In this document: positions 37,896 to 46,002 of the stretch, piece after piece | Numbering within the stretch: position 1 is the first letter of the stretch | How the letters are laid out: each line of letters begins with the position of its first letter | NCBI GenBank assembly: GCA_026995935.1 | Contig: JALWNK010000036.1 | Coordinates: forward strand, 1-46,002 | Direction of reading: 5' to 3' | DNA: 46,002 nucleotides | Source: Deltaproteobacteria bacterium | Lineage (GTDB): Bacteria; Desulfobacterota; Dissulfuribacteria; Dissulfuribacterales; QOAL01 | The notes under the pieces: generated by a model | What the model saw: the letters and a program-made list of their open reading frames with translations, nothing else | Database searches by the model: none | Told to the model about the DNA's origin: nothing | Translations under genes and position numbers: made by a program

Positions 37896-38878
37896 GAGCC
37901 TTTACCACCAAGATATGAACCTATGACTTCAACGAGTCTTCCCTTGATTTCCTTGGGATTTCCTGCAAGCCTGAAGCCAGCCGCATTGAAATGGCCCCCG
38001 CCTCCAAACCGGCCTGCCACCTCTGCAACATTCACGAATCTCTTTGAACGGAGGCTTACGGACACCACCCCTGGCTTTGCCTCCTTTATAAGGACGGCCA
38101 CCTCCGCAGTATCAAGGGAACGTGCATAGGAGACAAAATCATCGGTCTCTGCCTCCTTGGCGCCACAAAGCTCAAACATCTCAGGGGTTATAATCATTAT
38201 GGAAAGAAGCCCACTGTAATAGACCTCAAGGGTCTCAAGGGCAAGGCCAAGGAGCTTAAGCTTTGAAAGGGGCCTGGACTCAAAGCACTTGAGGGCTATA
38301 TCGTAGGGATCAGCCCCGGCAAGGACCAGATCCCTGGCAAGTTCAAAGGTCCTGACACTGGTGTTACTGTACCTGAATCCGCCTGTATCTGTAAGAACCG
38401 CCGTGTAGATACAGGTTGCAACATCCTTATCAATGGACCAGCCAAGTTCCCTAAAAAGCTCAAAACACAGGGAGGCGGTTGCGCATGCGCTGGTATCAAT
38501 GACACTCACACAAGGGGAGGAAATATCCTCGCAAAAACCTTTGCCCAGATGGTGGTCAAGGATCAGGGCGCTTTCGCATCTTTCAAGGGCCCTTTCTCCG
38601 TCTCTTCCCACCCTGTCAATTTCATTACAATCAAGCACAAGGAGGCAGAAGGAACCTGGTTCCCAGTCTGGAAGCTCATGCACTATCTCTGAGACCCCAG
38701 GCAAAAAGGCCAGGGATGCAGGAACCTCGTCCTGGGTATACAGGGAATAGTCCTTTCCGTGACCACTCAGCATGCGCCCCATTGCCAAAATGGAGCCAAC
38801 GGCGTCCCCGTCGGGCCGTTCGTGGGCCGTAATAAGGAATCGCTCCCTGGAAGACAGGAGATTGGCAGCCTCTTTCAT
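37892..38878 (-). CDS. nrnA: DHH/DHHA1 phosphoesterase (NrnA-like oligoribonuclease / pAp phosphatase)
   Basis: Degrades short oligoribonucleotides and probably 3'-phosphoadenosine 5'-phosphate. The metal motifs are visible: TAHERPDGDAVGS (DxD), LDCNE, and DHH as LDHHLGKG. The C-terminal DHHA1 substrate domain ends with RFGGGGHFNAAGF. I chose ATG 38878: GAGG lies 5 nt upstream, it follows the rbfA stop by 7 nt, and it places the TAHE motif at the usual distance (328 aa). ATG 38899, with AGGA, would overlap rbfA by 14 nt and is a real alternative. Confidence 0.9.
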   Translation of the reverse strand: MKEAANLLSSRERFLITAHERPDGDAVGSILAMGRMLSGHGKDYSLYTQDEVPASLAFLPGVSEIVHELPDWEPGSFCLLVLDCNEIDRVGRDGERALERCESALILDHHLGKGFCEDISSPCVSVIDTSACATASLCFELFRELGWSIDKDVATCIYTAVLTDTGGFRYSNTSVRTFELARDLVLAGADPYDIALKCFESRPLSKLKLLGLALETLEVYYSGLLSIMIITPEMFELCGAKEAETDDFVSYARSLDTAEVAVLIKEAKPGVVSVSLRSKRFVNVAEVAGRFGGGGHFNAAGFRLAGNPKEIKGRLVEVIGSYLGGKGS

Positions 38879-38885
38879 CACTTCC

Positions 38886-39275
38886 TCATTCTTCTTCATG
38901 GATCTTCCTGAAAAGCTGCTCCAGGTGCTCCTGGTTCTTGAGAGTCTCATCCAACTTGAAATGGAGCTCAGGCACCCTTCTCATGCGAATACGTCTTCCA
39001 AGGCTTTTCCTAATAAACCCAGCGGCCTTTCCAAGGCCAATCATGGCCTTTTGTTCCTTTTCATCCCCTCCATGAACGGATACAAAGAGATCCGCATGCC
39101 TCAGGTCCTTTGTCACCTTTACCGAAATCACAGTCACCAGGCCTTGAACACGCGGGTCCTTTATCTCAAAAAGAAGCATATTGGCAACTTCTTCCTTGAG
39201 CAGATCTGCTATACGGTCTGCCCTGGAAAATGAAGGCCGCCTTGAAAATCCTGTGTCAAAAATCTCAAAGTCCAT
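38886..39275 (-). CDS. rbfA: Ribosome-binding factor A
   Basis: Cold-shock-type 30S maturation factor acting on the 5' helix of 16S rRNA. The 129-aa KH-like protein has SRADRIADLLKEEVANML and the C-terminal RRIRMRRVPELHFKLDET signature. The ATG at 39275 overlaps the upstream ylxP stop by one base within GTGATG; GTG 39278 is a weaker alternative. Confidence 0.96.
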   Translation of the reverse strand: MDFEIFDTGFSRRPSFSRADRIADLLKEEVANMLLFEIKDPRVQGLVTVISVKVTKDLRHADLFVSVHGGDEKEQKAMIGLGKAAGFIRKSLGRRIRMRRVPELHFKLDETLKNQEHLEQLFRKIHEEE

Positions 39276-39568
39276 CACTTACCCATGTGAATTATCTCAA
39301 GCCTGGAGTCCACAACATCAACCGGACACGATGTCTCTACGAAGCTCAGTATCCTTTCCATGACAGAGGACAGAGTGGGCTCACTGTTACCCACGGTGCA
39401 CACCCCTATCTCGCCAGTCTGCCACACGTCATGAAAACTCACCTCAGAGCAGGCCACGTTGTAACGGTTCCTCACTTGATTGACCATGCTCTTAACCACC
39501 TTCCTCTTCCCCTTCAGGGAGTGATTTTCTGGAAGGTGGAACTTGATTCTTGCAACTGCAACTACCAT
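39275..39568 (-). CDS. ylxP: DUF503 family protein (YlxP-like)
   Basis: Small 97-aa protein conserved between infB and rbfA in many bacteria; its function is poorly defined and probably linked to ribosomes. It shows the DUF503 pattern VARIKFHLPENHSLKGKR, NVACSEV, DVWQ and VCTVGN. The ATG immediately follows the infB stop (TAAATG), and the SD AGGAG lies inside the last infB codons. Confidence 0.92.
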   Translation of the reverse strand: MVVAVARIKFHLPENHSLKGKRKVVKSMVNQVRNRYNVACSEVSFHDVWQTGEIGVCTVGNSEPTLSSVMERILSFVETSCPVDVVDSRLEIIHMGK

Positions 39569-42463
39569 TTACTCCTGCTCGGATTTCTGCTTCTCCTCGC
39601 CGCTCTCAATGGAGGTCCCAATATCTGGAGCCACCTCTTCCATCTCAAAGGCCTCTATGACATCTCCAACTTTTATATCGTTGAACCTCTCAAGCCCGAT
39701 ACCGCACTCGTACCCGGCCTGCACTTCCTTGACATCTTCCTTGAAACGCCTGAGCGACTCTATCCTTCCGGTATAAACAACCACGTTGTCCCTGAGCAGC
39801 CTGGCCTGGGCGTTTCTCTTGATTACGCCTTCAAGCACGTAGCAGCCAGCAACTGTTCCAACCTTTGCAATATGGAAAGTCTGGCGAACCTCTGCCCTTC
39901 CAAGGGTCTTTTCCTTGTAAACGGGCTCAAGAAGCCCGGTCATGGCGCTCTTAACCTCTTCAAGGGCATGGTAAATGACGTTGTAGAACCTGATATCAAC
40001 ATGTTCCTTGGCGGCAAGCTGCTTTGCCTGGGGACCCGGTTTCACGTTAAAGCCGATGATTATGGCGTTTGAGGCCGATGCCAAAAGGACATCCGATTCG
40101 GTGATTGCACCAATACCGCCACGGACTATTTCTATCTTTATCTTGTCTGTGCTTAGCTTCCTTAATGCATCGCTAAGGGCCTCCAGGGAGCCCTGAACGT
40201 CTGCCTTAACAAGGACGTTCAGCACCTTGAGATCCTGCTCCTTCATCTTCTCAAACACGGTCTCAAGGCTGATACGGCTGCTCTTTGCAAGCTCCGCCTC
40301 CCTGGCCTTTCTCTGGCGGTACTCTGCAACCTCCCTGGCCTTTTTCTCATTGGGCAGAACCACGAACTGGCTGCCTGCCTCAGGTACCCCTGAAAGGCCC
40401 TGGACCTCAACAGGCTTGGACGGACCAGCCTCTTCCACCTTTCTGCCCTTGTCATCCAGCATGGCCCTGACCTTTCCGTGGTTGAGGCCGCAAACCATGG
40501 CATCACCCACCCTCAACGTTCCTTCCTTTATAAGCAAAGTAGCCACAGGCCCACGCCCCTTGTCCAGTTTGGACTCTATGACGTAACCTGAAGCCGGACG
40601 GTTCGGGTCTGCCTTTAGCTCAAGGACCTCTGCCTGAAGGACCATCATCTCAAGCAGTTCGTCTATTCCTGTTCCCATCTTGGCAGAGACGTTTACAAAT
40701 ATGGTATCTCCGCCCCAGTCCTCGGGCATGAGCCCGAGCTCGGAAAGCTCGGTCTTCACCCTGTCCGGATTCGCTCCGGGCTTGTCTATCTTGTTAACGG
40801 CAACGATGATGGGAACGCCTGCGGCCCTTGCATGATCAATGGCCTCCCTTGTCTGGGCCATCACTCCGTCGTCTGCGGCCACTACTAAGATTACCAGGTC
40901 GGTGACGCTTGCACCGCGGGCACGCATTGACGTGAATGCCTCGTGACCTGGGGTATCAAGAAATACCACCTGGTCACCAGAAGGCAGGTTGACCTCGTAG
41001 GCGCCTATGTGCTGGGTTATTCCACCTGCCTCCTTTGAGGCAACATCACTCTTTCTTATGGCATCTAGAAGGGTGGTCTTTCCATGGTCCACATGGCCCA
41101 TAATGGTCACAACTGGAGGCCTTGGTACCGGCTCTCCACCCTCAACTTTCTTTTGTACCTGCTCTATTATGTCTTCGGCTACACTCTTTCTCTCAACCTC
41201 GTATCCAAATTCAGAGGCCACAAGGGCAGCTGTGTCGTAATCAATGGTCTGATTGGCAGTGGCCATTACGCCAAGTGCCATGAGCTTCATTATCACCTCG
41301 GCCACCTTGACTCCCATCTTCTGGGCAAGCTCGCTGACCTGGATGGTTTCAACCATTGTGATCTTGCGTTTCCCTGCCTTGATGGGCGCAGTGCCTGTTG
41401 CCTTCTGTTCCTTCTGGGCCTTGGCACTCTTTGGCCCCTTCCTGCCAACCCTTGAGATTCCCTCCTCCTCCTTGAGTATCTCCCTTATGGCCTCCTTTTT
41501 GCCCTTTTTCTTCATGGGCTTTCTCTTCTTGGAGGGACCACCAAGATCCATGGCCTTTACCACCCTCTTACCCTTCTTTTTACCCTTGGCGGGCTTTGCA
41601 GGCCTTTCGGCAACGGGTTCACTGGGTGCCACAGCCCTTTGCTGCTTCTTCTTGGGAGGCTCTTTTTTCTCCGGTTTTTTTAGTTCTATTCTTGGCCTTT
41701 CAAGAATCTTTACAAACTGCTTTGGCTCTCTGGGTTTGGCCTCTTTTGTCTCTTTTGTCTTTTTAGACTCTGGTTCCTTTTCAGGCCTGGTTTCCTCACG
41801 CTTCTCCCCTGTTTCTAAAGCAGGCTCAACTGAAGGCGGGGCGCCTTGTTCAAGGGCCTTTTCCTCCTTTGCAACCTTTTCTTCAGGCCCCTTCTCTTCT
41901 TTGGAAACGGCTTCCTTTTCCTTGACAGTTGGCTTCTCTTGGGCATGTTCCAGGGGTTTCTCCCTGGTTTCCGCCTTCTCTAACGGCTTCTCAACCTTTT
42001 CAGGGCCTTCCTCTTCCTTTTTCACTTTGGAAGGCGCAGGACGTACGATTTTCACCTTGCCAGTTGTAACCGGCCTCTCTGGCCCTCTTTTCTCAACAAC
42101 CTTTGCCGCCTCGTCTTCCTTGGAAGTAACTTCCTGTGCCTTCTGCTCCACAGGTGCCTTGGGGGTGACCTCATGCTCTCCTTCAACAGATTCGGCCGGA
42201 GGGGTTTTCTTGATTATTCTTTTTATATGGAGCACCTTGTGCTTTCTGCGAATCACCTTTTTTTTGGGCACTTCTTCTGCTTTTTCGGCCTGTTTACCTG
42301 CCTCCTGGCTCTGAAGTCTTTTCCTTATCTCGCTGACCTCGTAATCTTCCAAGGTGCTCATATAATTTTTTATGGGATAGCCAAGATCCTTGATCCTGGC
42401 CTCCATTTCCTTACTTGAAATGCCAAACTCCTTGGCAAGTTCGTGAACTCTTATCTTTGACAT
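39569..42463 (-). CDS. infB: Translation initiation factor IF-2
   Basis: GTPase that places initiator fMet-tRNA on the 30S subunit. The 964-aa protein has a first IF2_N domain (1-50, [15 protein letters not shown]), a very long Lys/Glu/Pro-rich linker (about 55-365), and a second IF2_N domain (about 375-425, [12 protein letters not shown]). The GTPase core follows, with P-loop [11 protein letters not shown], switch [10 protein letters not shown] and NKID, then the IF2 domains 2-4. The start has a GGGGGTGA SD about 9 nt upstream. It follows ylxR after 89 nt with no visible terminator. Confidence 0.98.
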   Translation of the reverse strand: MSKIRVHELAKEFGISSKEMEARIKDLGYPIKNYMSTLEDYEVSEIRKRLQSQEAGKQAEKAEEVPKKKVIRRKHKVLHIKRIIKKTPPAESVEGEHEVTPKAPVEQKAQEVTSKEDEAAKVVEKRGPERPVTTGKVKIVRPAPSKVKKEEEGPEKVEKPLEKAETREKPLEHAQEKPTVKEKEAVSKEEKGPEEKVAKEEKALEQGAPPSVEPALETGEKREETRPEKEPESKKTKETKEAKPREPKQFVKILERPRIELKKPEKKEPPKKKQQRAVAPSEPVAERPAKPAKGKKKGKRVVKAMDLGGPSKKRKPMKKKGKKEAIREILKEEEGISRVGRKGPKSAKAQKEQKATGTAPIKAGKRKITMVETIQVSELAQKMGVKVAEVIMKLMALGVMATANQTIDYDTAALVASEFGYEVERKSVAEDIIEQVQKKVEGGEPVPRPPVVTIMGHVDHGKTTLLDAIRKSDVASKEAGGITQHIGAYEVNLPSGDQVVFLDTPGHEAFTSMRARGASVTDLVILVVAADDGVMAQTREAIDHARAAGVPIIVAVNKIDKPGANPDRVKTELSELGLMPEDWGGDTIFVNVSAKMGTGIDELLEMMVLQAEVLELKADPNRPASGYVIESKLDKGRGPVATLLIKEGTLRVGDAMVCGLNHGKVRAMLDDKGRKVEEAGPSKPVEVQGLSGVPEAGSQFVVLPNEKKAREVAEYRQRKAREAELAKSSRISLETVFEKMKEQDLKVLNVLVKADVQGSLEALSDALRKLSTDKIKIEIVRGGIGAITESDVLLASASNAIIIGFNVKPGPQAKQLAAKEHVDIRFYNVIYHALEEVKSAMTGLLEPVYKEKTLGRAEVRQTFHIAKVGTVAGCYVLEGVIKRNAQARLLRDNVVVYTGRIESLRRFKEDVKEVQAGYECGIGLERFNDIKVGDVIEAFEMEEVAPDIGTSIESGEEKQKSEQE

Positions 42464-42552
42464 TTTAAAAAATCACCCCCGAATTACGTTGCTGCTATTT
42501 TCAAAAGCCCCAAAGGTTTTATGAGACATCTTTTGATATAAACTTTCCATTT

Positions 42553-42789
42553 TTAAATCTTAAGTGCCCTCTTGAGAATGCCTCTTTTGTCTGCCTCTGC
42601 CCTTTCAAGACATCTCCGACTTGTGCAGCAATAGGCTCCCCTTCCAGGAAACCCTGCCGTATCATCCCTTTTGATATGACCATTTACTGCAACAAATCTC
42701 ATCAACTTGCCCTTAGGGTAGCGTCCTTTGCAAAAGACGCACATTCTGACCGGTTCATGCCCTTTCCGACAATTTTCATCCCTGGCCAT
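42553..42789 (-). CDS. ylxR: YlxR (DUF448) RNA-binding protein
   Basis: Small basic protein of 78 aa, encoded between nusA and infB as in most bacteria; it is known as an RNA-binding or RNase P-associated factor. Motifs RMCVFCKGRYPKGKLMRFV and PGRGAYCC are present. The cysteines CVFC and CCTSRRC could bind metal. Its ATG directly follows the nusA stop (TAAATG). Confidence 0.93.
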   Translation of the reverse strand: MARDENCRKGHEPVRMCVFCKGRYPKGKLMRFVAVNGHIKRDDTAGFPGRGAYCCTSRRCLERAEADKRGILKRALKI

Positions 42790-44214
42790 TTAACCCTGTG
42801 AGGCCTCTTCCTTCTCTTCGTCCTTGGTATCAGAATCCCCTTTCTCCGCAACCTCTTCCATCTCCTCTTCAGGGGATTCCTCAACCGATTCCCCGGACTC
42901 CTGGCCACTCTCTTCCGTTTCTGGCGTGGTTTCCTCAAGTACGGCTGCTTCCTCTTCAGCCTCTTCGGCTTGCGTTTCTATAAAGGCATACTCCTGCCCA
43001 TACTCCTCCAGGAACTTCTGGGCCGCCTCCACAAAGGGTATTGCATCCTTTCTAAGCTCATCAGGATCTGCATTGGCAAGTTCTCCTATAGAGCGAATTC
43101 CCTTTTTGAACAGATGGTCGGCAACGCTTTCACTCATGCCAAGGTGCTCCAACATGGCCTGGTAATTTGGGTCCTGACTGTTTTTGTATCGCGTTTCACT
43201 CTTGACATCTATCTTCCAACCCATGAGCTTTGCGGCAAGTCTTACATTTTGCCCCTGACGCCCTATGGCAAGGGAAAGCTGATCGTCCGGGACGATGACC
43301 TCAAGGGCCTCATTGGCCTCATCAACAGTTACCTGGGTGACCTCTGCCGGGGCCAGGGCATTATACACATACTTGGCCGGGTCAGGGCTCCAGGGCACTA
43401 TATCAATTTTTTCGCCCCTGAGTTCCTGTACGATGGCCTGCACACGGGAACCCCGCATTCCTACACATGCTCCAACAGGATCAACGTCAATGTCACTGGA
43501 ACTTACGGCAATCTTTGTACGACTGCCAGGCTCCCTGGCAACACCCATGATCTGCACTATGCCATCTGCTATCTCAGGAACCTCTATCTCAAAGAGCTTT
43601 CTTATAAATTCAGGATGGGTGCGGGAAAGGATAATCTGTGTATCCCTTTGGGTCTTCTTTACCTCTACAATGTATGCACGAAGCCTGTCCCCCCTCCTGT
43701 AGCTTTCTGTGGGAATCTGCTCCGAGGGAGGAAGAAGCGCCTCGGTTCCGCCCAGGTTTATAATCACGTTGCCACGCTCAAATCTCTGAACGATACCGTT
43801 AACCACCTCACCTTCCCTGTCCTTGAACTGGTCATAGATGACGTCCATCTCTGCGCTTTTCATCTTCTGGATGATTATCTGCCGGGCAGACTGGGCCTCT
43901 ATCCTGCCAAGCTTATCCATGTCAAGGACCGTACCGATGCTGTCTCCCAGCTCGCTTTCAGGGTCTAGCTTCCTGGCCTCCTCCAGGGATATTTCAGTAA
44001 CAGGGTCTTTGACCTCTGACACCACGGTTCTGAACTGGTACACCTCCAGCTCTCCTGTGTTGTCATTATAGTTGACCTCTATATCCATCTTGGATCCAAA
44101 ACGCTTTTTGACTGCAGAGGAGATGGCCTCCTTTAACGCGGAAATCAAGACATCGCGCTCAAGCCCCTTTTCCCTGCTGACCTGATCTATTATTCTCTTA
44201 AGTCCTATATCCAT
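42790..44214 (-). CDS. nusA: Transcription termination/antitermination factor NusA
   Basis: RNA polymerase-binding pausing and antitermination factor, 474 aa. The order is N-terminal polymerase-binding domain (1-125), S1 (about 132-200), and two KH domains (about 205-345, with ACVGMRGSRVQAI and LAIGRQGQNVRLA). A helix-hairpin-helix segment follows (about 360-405, LGMSESVADHLF), then an acidic Glu-rich tail of about 60 residues. A single HhH-like domain is seen, not the duplicated AR repeats of E. coli. It follows rimP after 17 nt. Confidence 0.97.
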   Translation of the reverse strand: MDIGLKRIIDQVSREKGLERDVLISALKEAISSAVKKRFGSKMDIEVNYNDNTGELEVYQFRTVVSEVKDPVTEISLEEARKLDPESELGDSIGTVLDMDKLGRIEAQSARQIIIQKMKSAEMDVIYDQFKDREGEVVNGIVQRFERGNVIINLGGTEALLPPSEQIPTESYRRGDRLRAYIVEVKKTQRDTQIILSRTHPEFIRKLFEIEVPEIADGIVQIMGVAREPGSRTKIAVSSSDIDVDPVGACVGMRGSRVQAIVQELRGEKIDIVPWSPDPAKYVYNALAPAEVTQVTVDEANEALEVIVPDDQLSLAIGRQGQNVRLAAKLMGWKIDVKSETRYKNSQDPNYQAMLEHLGMSESVADHLFKKGIRSIGELANADPDELRKDAIPFVEAAQKFLEEYGQEYAFIETQAEEAEEEAAVLEETTPETEESGQESGESVEESPEEEMEEVAEKGDSDTKDEEKEEASQG

Positions 44215-44231
44215 TATTCTCCATCCTGTCT

Positions 44232-44705
44232 CTAAAGAATGTCTAATCTTGCCTTTTTTATGAGTCCAAGGGGCAGGAAAAACTCCTGGCCAGGGGCGTC
44301 TATAATGACCTCGTTCTGGTCTGAGACACCCCTTAAAAACCCCTTGAACTTTCTCCTGCCATCCACAGGTTCGATGGTCCTTACAAATACCTTCTGGCCG
44401 GAAAACCTTTCATAATCCTCTGCATTGACCAGGGGCCTGTTTATGCCAGGAGAAGACACCTCCAGATTGTAACTGCCAGGCACAGGATCATGCACGTCAA
44501 GCAGGTCACTGACCACCCTGCTCAACCTGCTGCAGTCATCCAGGGTGACCCCGCCTTCCTTGTCTATTACTAGACGAAGGGTGTTTCCTCTGGGCCCCTT
44601 TACAAACTCCACAAGGACCAACTCAAGTCCATTGTAATCGGTAAGTGGCTCAACCAACTCCCCGACCTTTTGCTCTATTTCCTTTTTCAGTTCCTCGAAC
44701 CTCAT
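44232..44705 (-). CDS. rimP: Ribosome maturation factor RimP
   Basis: Needed for 30S assembly. The 157-aa protein has the RimP signature VSSPGINRPLV and an N-terminal alpha/beta domain (ELVEPL, LVEFVKG, LRLVIDKEGGVTLDDC). It is the first protein gene of the nusA operon. Its ATG lies 23 nt downstream of an intrinsic terminator on the same strand. Confidence 0.96.
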   Translation of the reverse strand: MRFEELKKEIEQKVGELVEPLTDYNGLELVLVEFVKGPRGNTLRLVIDKEGGVTLDDCSRLSRVVSDLLDVHDPVPGSYNLEVSSPGINRPLVNAEDYERFSGQKVFVRTIEPVDGRRKFKGFLRGVSDQNEVIIDAPGQEFFLPLGLIKKARLDIL

Positions 44706-44728
44706 GATCTCACTTATTATTGCACTAT

Positions 44729-44753
44729 AAAAAAAAGTGGGCAGAGCCCACTT
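44729..44753 (-). terminator. Intrinsic terminator / possible attenuator between tRNA-Gly and rimP
   Basis: On the minus strand the 8-bp stem AAGTGGGC/GCCCACTT (44753-44746 with 44742-44735) has a 3-nt loop and is followed by a T-tract (44736-44729). It terminates the tRNA-Gly transcript or attenuates rimP-nusA-infB. A TATAAA element at 44785-44780 could start a second transcript just before it, but no good -35 is seen. Confidence 0.85.
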
Positions 44754-44855
44754 CCTGAAGAGACAAAGATATAAATGATTTTATACCTCCACTCATCGAA
44801 GTAAGCACTGCCATGCCGCTACCACGACACTTAGCAGCCAAACCTCAAAAAGGGA

Positions 44856-44931
44856 TGGAGCGGGCGACGGGCCTCGAACCCGCGACCCCAAGCTTGGGAA
44901 GCTTGTACTCTACCAGCTGAGCTACGCCCGC
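44856..44931 (-). tRNA. tRNA-Gly (anticodon CCC)
   Basis: Full cloverleaf on the minus strand. Acceptor stem GCGGGCG (44931-44925) pairs with CGCCCGC (44866-44860), then discriminator T and an encoded CCA (44858-44856). The anticodon stem CAAGC/GCTTG encloses TTCCCAA; the CCC anticodon is the complement of 44896-44898. The T arm contains GGTTCGAGGCC. Confidence 0.97.
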
Positions 44932-44980
44932 CTCAACTCTGTCTTTGATACTCCGGAAAACCAGATATCAGACGCAAAAT

Positions 44981-45008
44981 AATATAGGACTTGTGTATGA
45001 AATGTCAA
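44981..45008 (-). promoter_or_regulatory. Sigma-70-type promoter of tRNA-Gly
   Basis: On the minus strand a perfect -35 TTGACA (45008-45003), a 16-nt spacer and -10 TATATT (44986-44981), about 50 nt before the mature tRNA 5' end. It may also drive rimP-nusA-infB by readthrough of the terminator that follows the tRNA. No gene is seen elsewhere between rimP and motE. Confidence 0.7.
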
Positions 45009-45056
45009 GAATAGTAGGATACCGATGAATTAAACATGGAAGGAGTCAAAAAACTG

Positions 45057-45629
45057 CTATTGGTCATCATTTTTCCCGTAAAGACGTGCACTTATCCTTG
45101 CAGCCTTCTCTGGCGACATGTTGGCCAGGATCTTGGCAACCTTCTTGCTCTTCATTATGGCAAAAAGTTTCGTGACCGTATCCTCATCCAGCTTATTAAG
45201 GAGCGCTGCGGCTCTCACCGGATCCATGGAGCTGTAAACCCCTGCAAGGTGCTGGAGCCTTGCACCCTGTTCGAACCGCTGCTTTTTGACAGGCCCTTCG
45301 AGCCTGCGCTCAAGGTCTTTTAGCTGCTTTATCTTGTTTTCCAGGTCCTTTTTAAGGAGCTCAAGATCCTTCTCTCTTTTTTCAAGCTCCCTCTCTTTTT
45401 CATTGAGTCTGGCCATCTTGAGGCGAAGAAACCGCATAACTTCCGGGTTGCATGACCTTTCACCACTGCCTAAAGCCGGGGATGAAGGGTTGCTATTCTC
45501 TGTGGCAGCAGTAGCAACATCTTCAAGGGAAGAATTTGGACGGAAATCAAGCACCATGCCGCCAAAAACCAACATCTTGGCAACAAAGGCCACTGCCACA
45601 ACCCTTATCCATACCCTTCCCCAGTTCAT
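45057..45629 (-). CDS. motE: MotE-like flagellar protein (MgtE N-terminal-type domain)
   Basis: Protein of 190 aa with one N-terminal membrane helix (about 8-27), a long charged coiled coil (about 70-115, KERELEKREKDLE), and a C-terminal helical domain of the MgtE intracellular-N type (VYSSMDPVRAAALLNKLDED, NMSPEKAARI). This is the MotE architecture, a chaperone for the flagellar stator MotC in Sinorhizobium and found near fliJ in other bacteria. Its ATG overlaps the fliJ stop by 4 nt (ATGA). The name rests on architecture and neighbour; the exact role here is inferred. Confidence 0.8.
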   Translation of the reverse strand: MNWGRVWIRVVAVAFVAKMLVFGGMVLDFRPNSSLEDVATAATENSNPSSPALGSGERSCNPEVMRFLRLKMARLNEKERELEKREKDLELLKKDLENKIKQLKDLERRLEGPVKKQRFEQGARLQHLAGVYSSMDPVRAAALLNKLDEDTVTKLFAIMKSKKVAKILANMSPEKAARISARLYGKNDDQ

Positions 45630-46002
45630 GTCCTCTGCCCGTTACCTCCGCTGCTCTTCATCTGCCTGGCCCTTCCCAGGGAAACCAGGTCATCAAGCTC
45701 CTTTTGAAGCCTGGCATCCACCTCTTTTAAATACCGCTTAAGATCCCTCTCCTTTAGTCCTGATACAAGTTCAGTGTCTATGTGGCGCTGACGCAGTTGG
45801 CCCCTGGCCTGGGCCACGTCTAGCCTTGCCTGCTTGAGCCTCTTGTCTAGTTCCCTGCATTTTTGCTCCATCTGGGAGATGAGCTGACACCTAAAGTTAA
45901 AATCAGTTGACATGATTCCCTCCTCCATCTTTTCCCTGAGTTTATTCTCCTCTCTTCTAAGGGACTTCATGTTTTCCTCAAGTTCCCCTTCTATTGCCTT
46001 TT
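45626..46002 (-). CDS. fliJ: FliJ-like flagellar export protein (partial, 5' end outside window)
   Basis: Continuously helical, charged coiled-coil protein fitting FliJ, which connects the flagellar ATPase FliI to the export gate. An internal ATG exists at 45970, but the frame stays open to the window edge (KAIEGELEEN precedes it), so the true start lies beyond 46002. At least 124 residues are visible. Coupling to motE by ATGA supports a flagellar operon continuing upstream. Confidence 0.78.
   Translation of the reverse strand, partial: KAIEGELEENMKSLRREENKLREKMEEGIMSTDFNFRCQLISQMEQKCRELDKRLKQARLDVAQARGQLRQRHIDTELVSGLKERDLKRYLKEVDARLQKELDDLVSLGRARQMKSSGGNGQRT

Noticed and set aside
41253-42314. 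A 353-codon open frame on the plus strand opposite infB
   Set aside because: It is the antisense of the Lys/Glu-rich IF-2 linker and gives a low-complexity Ser/Phe-rich protein with no SD; infB is certain.
1-46002. Search for CRISPR arrays, insertion sequences, attachment sites, rRNA, riboswitches and toxin-antitoxin pairs
   Set aside because: By eye no regularly spaced repeats, transposase motifs, integrase, rRNA or recognisable riboswitch cores were found; short direct repeats could be missed without computation.

Overview
The window looks like ordinary chromosomal backbone of a motile Gram-negative bacterium, most likely a Desulfobacterota (former Deltaproteobacteria) relative. The gene orders rimP-nusA-ylxR-infB-ylxP-rbfA-nrnA-truB-rpsO-pnp-M16 protease-dut and ispE-tRNA-Gln-prs-rplY-pth fit that group. 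So do a SecA with a C-terminal zinc tail, TrmFO, a short ArgA-type GNAT and a DUF1844 protein. Arginine is written mostly AGG/AGA. Lineage is inferred from gene content and order only. I see no insertion sequence, prophage, CRISPR array, rRNA or toxin-antitoxin locus.

Layout. 1-3.6 kb: a DnaJ-like zinc-finger co-chaperone and a chemoreceptor with a perfect CZB zinc motif (+). 3.6-8.0 kb (-): an argA-like / secA / argJ operon with a consensus promoter and an intrinsic terminator. 8.0-10.5 kb (-): argS and a SPOR-domain protein. 10.7-15 kb: a PilZ protein (+) converging on an archaemetzincin gene that appears broken by a 13-nt deletion in its zinc site; upstream of that lie a DUF3592 membrane protein and a large non-canonical Hsp70 (-). 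15.2-18.9 kb: recA-alaS (+). 18.9-24.7 kb: trmFO and a phosphoribosyltransferase (-), coaE (+), an orphan ORF, and xseA coupled to a periplasmic M23 protein (-). 24.8-32.8 kb (+): DUF1844, ispE, tRNA-Gln, prs, rplY, then pth, a second M23 protein, a helical envelope protein, prmA-like, uspA and glk. 32.8-44.7 kb (-): the long translation and RNA-processing operon from rimP to dut, preceded by tRNA-Gly(CCC) and an intrinsic terminator. 45.0-46.0 kb (-): motE-like and fliJ, with fliJ running off the window.

Genes mostly touch or overlap by 1-4 nt (ATGA, TGATG, TAATG), implying translational coupling within operons. Several apparent ORF starts are better placed at internal codons with a Shine-Dalgarno (SD) sequence; these choices are noted per gene.

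I found no clearly novel multi-gene system. The best leads are the disrupted archaemetzincin next to the atypical Hsp70, a 4-residue insertion beside the self-cleavage threonine of ArgJ, a tRNA-plus-terminator leader of the nusA operon resembling the E. coli metY-rimP arrangement but with tRNA-Gly, the pairing of arginine-pathway acetyltransferases around secA, and dUTPase motif V lying antisense to the end of glk.
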